From: Leptospira sp.
Lineage (GTDB): Bacteria; Spirochaetota; Leptospiria; Leptospirales; Leptospiraceae
Assembly (NCBI GenBank): GCA_021413405.1
Contig: JAIOQL010000033.1
Span: 1 to 5,929, forward strand
Direction: 5' to 3'
Length of the DNA: 5,929 nt
A model generated the notes under the pieces. The model searched no databases. It saw only the letters and a program-made list of their open reading frames with translations, and was not told the origin of the DNA. This document shows, in pieces, positions 5,795 through 5,929 of this stretch; position 1 is the stretch's first letter; each line of letters starts with the position of its first letter. The position numbers and the translations under genes were made by a program.

Positions 5795-5929
5795 CAGTAA
5801 ACATATTTGACTGAAAGTAGTATTATGTCAGACAAATAATTTTGGAAAACATAAAATTTTAAATAAAAAAATTGATTTTGCAAATTAGGCATAGAATCAT
5901 TGAATTATATGAATCCCGCAATAGAATCG
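5795..5929. other. AT-rich upstream region of the NADK-like/STAS operon
   Basis: This 135-base stretch to the window edge carries no supported gene. It contains the inverted repeat at 5804-5838 and a run of A-rich sequence (5851-5871). An ATG at 5909 opens a seven-codon plus-strand frame (MNPAIES) that runs off the edge. It could be the start of a divergent gene but has no SD and too little sequence to judge. Confidence 0.5.
5804..5838. promoter_or_regulatory. Operator-like inverted repeat with a possible -10 box, upstream of the NADK-like gene
   Basis: TATTTGACTGA (5804-5814) and TCAGACAAATA (5828-5838) are complementary at 10 of 11 positions, separated by 13 bases. The structure begins 10 bases upstream of the NADK-like start codon. 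Read on the minus strand, CATAAT (plus 5822-5827, 5/6 match to TATAAT) lies between the arms and could be the -10 box, with only a poor -35 match upstream. A regulator bound to the arms would then cover the promoter. The repeat is directly visible; the promoter and operator role are inferred. Confidence 0.45.

Noticed and set aside
5872..5897. TTGATT ... TAGAAT as a plus-strand promoter
   Set aside because: The spacing is only 14 bases and the downstream gene is not established.
5909..5929. Start of a divergent plus-strand gene (MNPAIES...)
   Set aside because: Seven codons without a ribosome binding site cannot be distinguished from chance.

Overview
The window most likely comes from a spirochete of the Leptospira group. 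This is inferred from an AT-rich but not extreme composition (roughly 40% GC by eye), a short HtpG, exported proteins of spirochete character and a STAS-type regulator. I could not run a search, so the assignment is tentative.

Layout. Bases 1-1104 are the 3' two thirds of htpG (Hsp90), which enters from the left edge on the plus strand. Two small plus-strand genes follow: an NTF2/SnoaL-fold protein (1173-1550) with a very clear ribosome binding site, and an exported protein with a Q/N/P-rich linker (1654-2235). A minus-strand DUF3592-like two-helix membrane protein (2296-2784) converges on the latter. From the divergent gap 2785-2895 a 552-residue lipoprotein or exported enzyme of the alkaline phosphatase/phosphodiesterase superfamily runs on the plus strand (2896-4554). 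It collides, with overlapping stop codons, with a minus-strand two-gene operon: an NAD-kinase-like gene (5794-4886) followed, with an 11-base overlap, by a STAS anti-sigma-factor-antagonist gene (4896-4549). The last 135 bases (5795-5929) are AT-rich upstream region of that operon.

The most notable item is the 2896-4554 enzyme. Its motifs are in circularly permuted order. The segment that normally closes a PafA-type alkaline phosphatase (the last metal-binding His, the YD-R-P-FYG block and the PTLA-LLGI block) sits at the N-terminus, directly after the signal peptide and before the first metal-binding Asp. The protein stops exactly where the canonical enzyme would continue into that segment. 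A full, single set of metal ligands can be assigned.

Two unusual inverted repeats sit at the control regions of the main transcription units. One has 10-nt arms ending 1 nt before the phosphatase ATG. The other has 11-nt arms (one mismatch) just upstream of the NAD-kinase-like/STAS operon. No RNA genes, insertion sequences or CRISPR arrays were seen.
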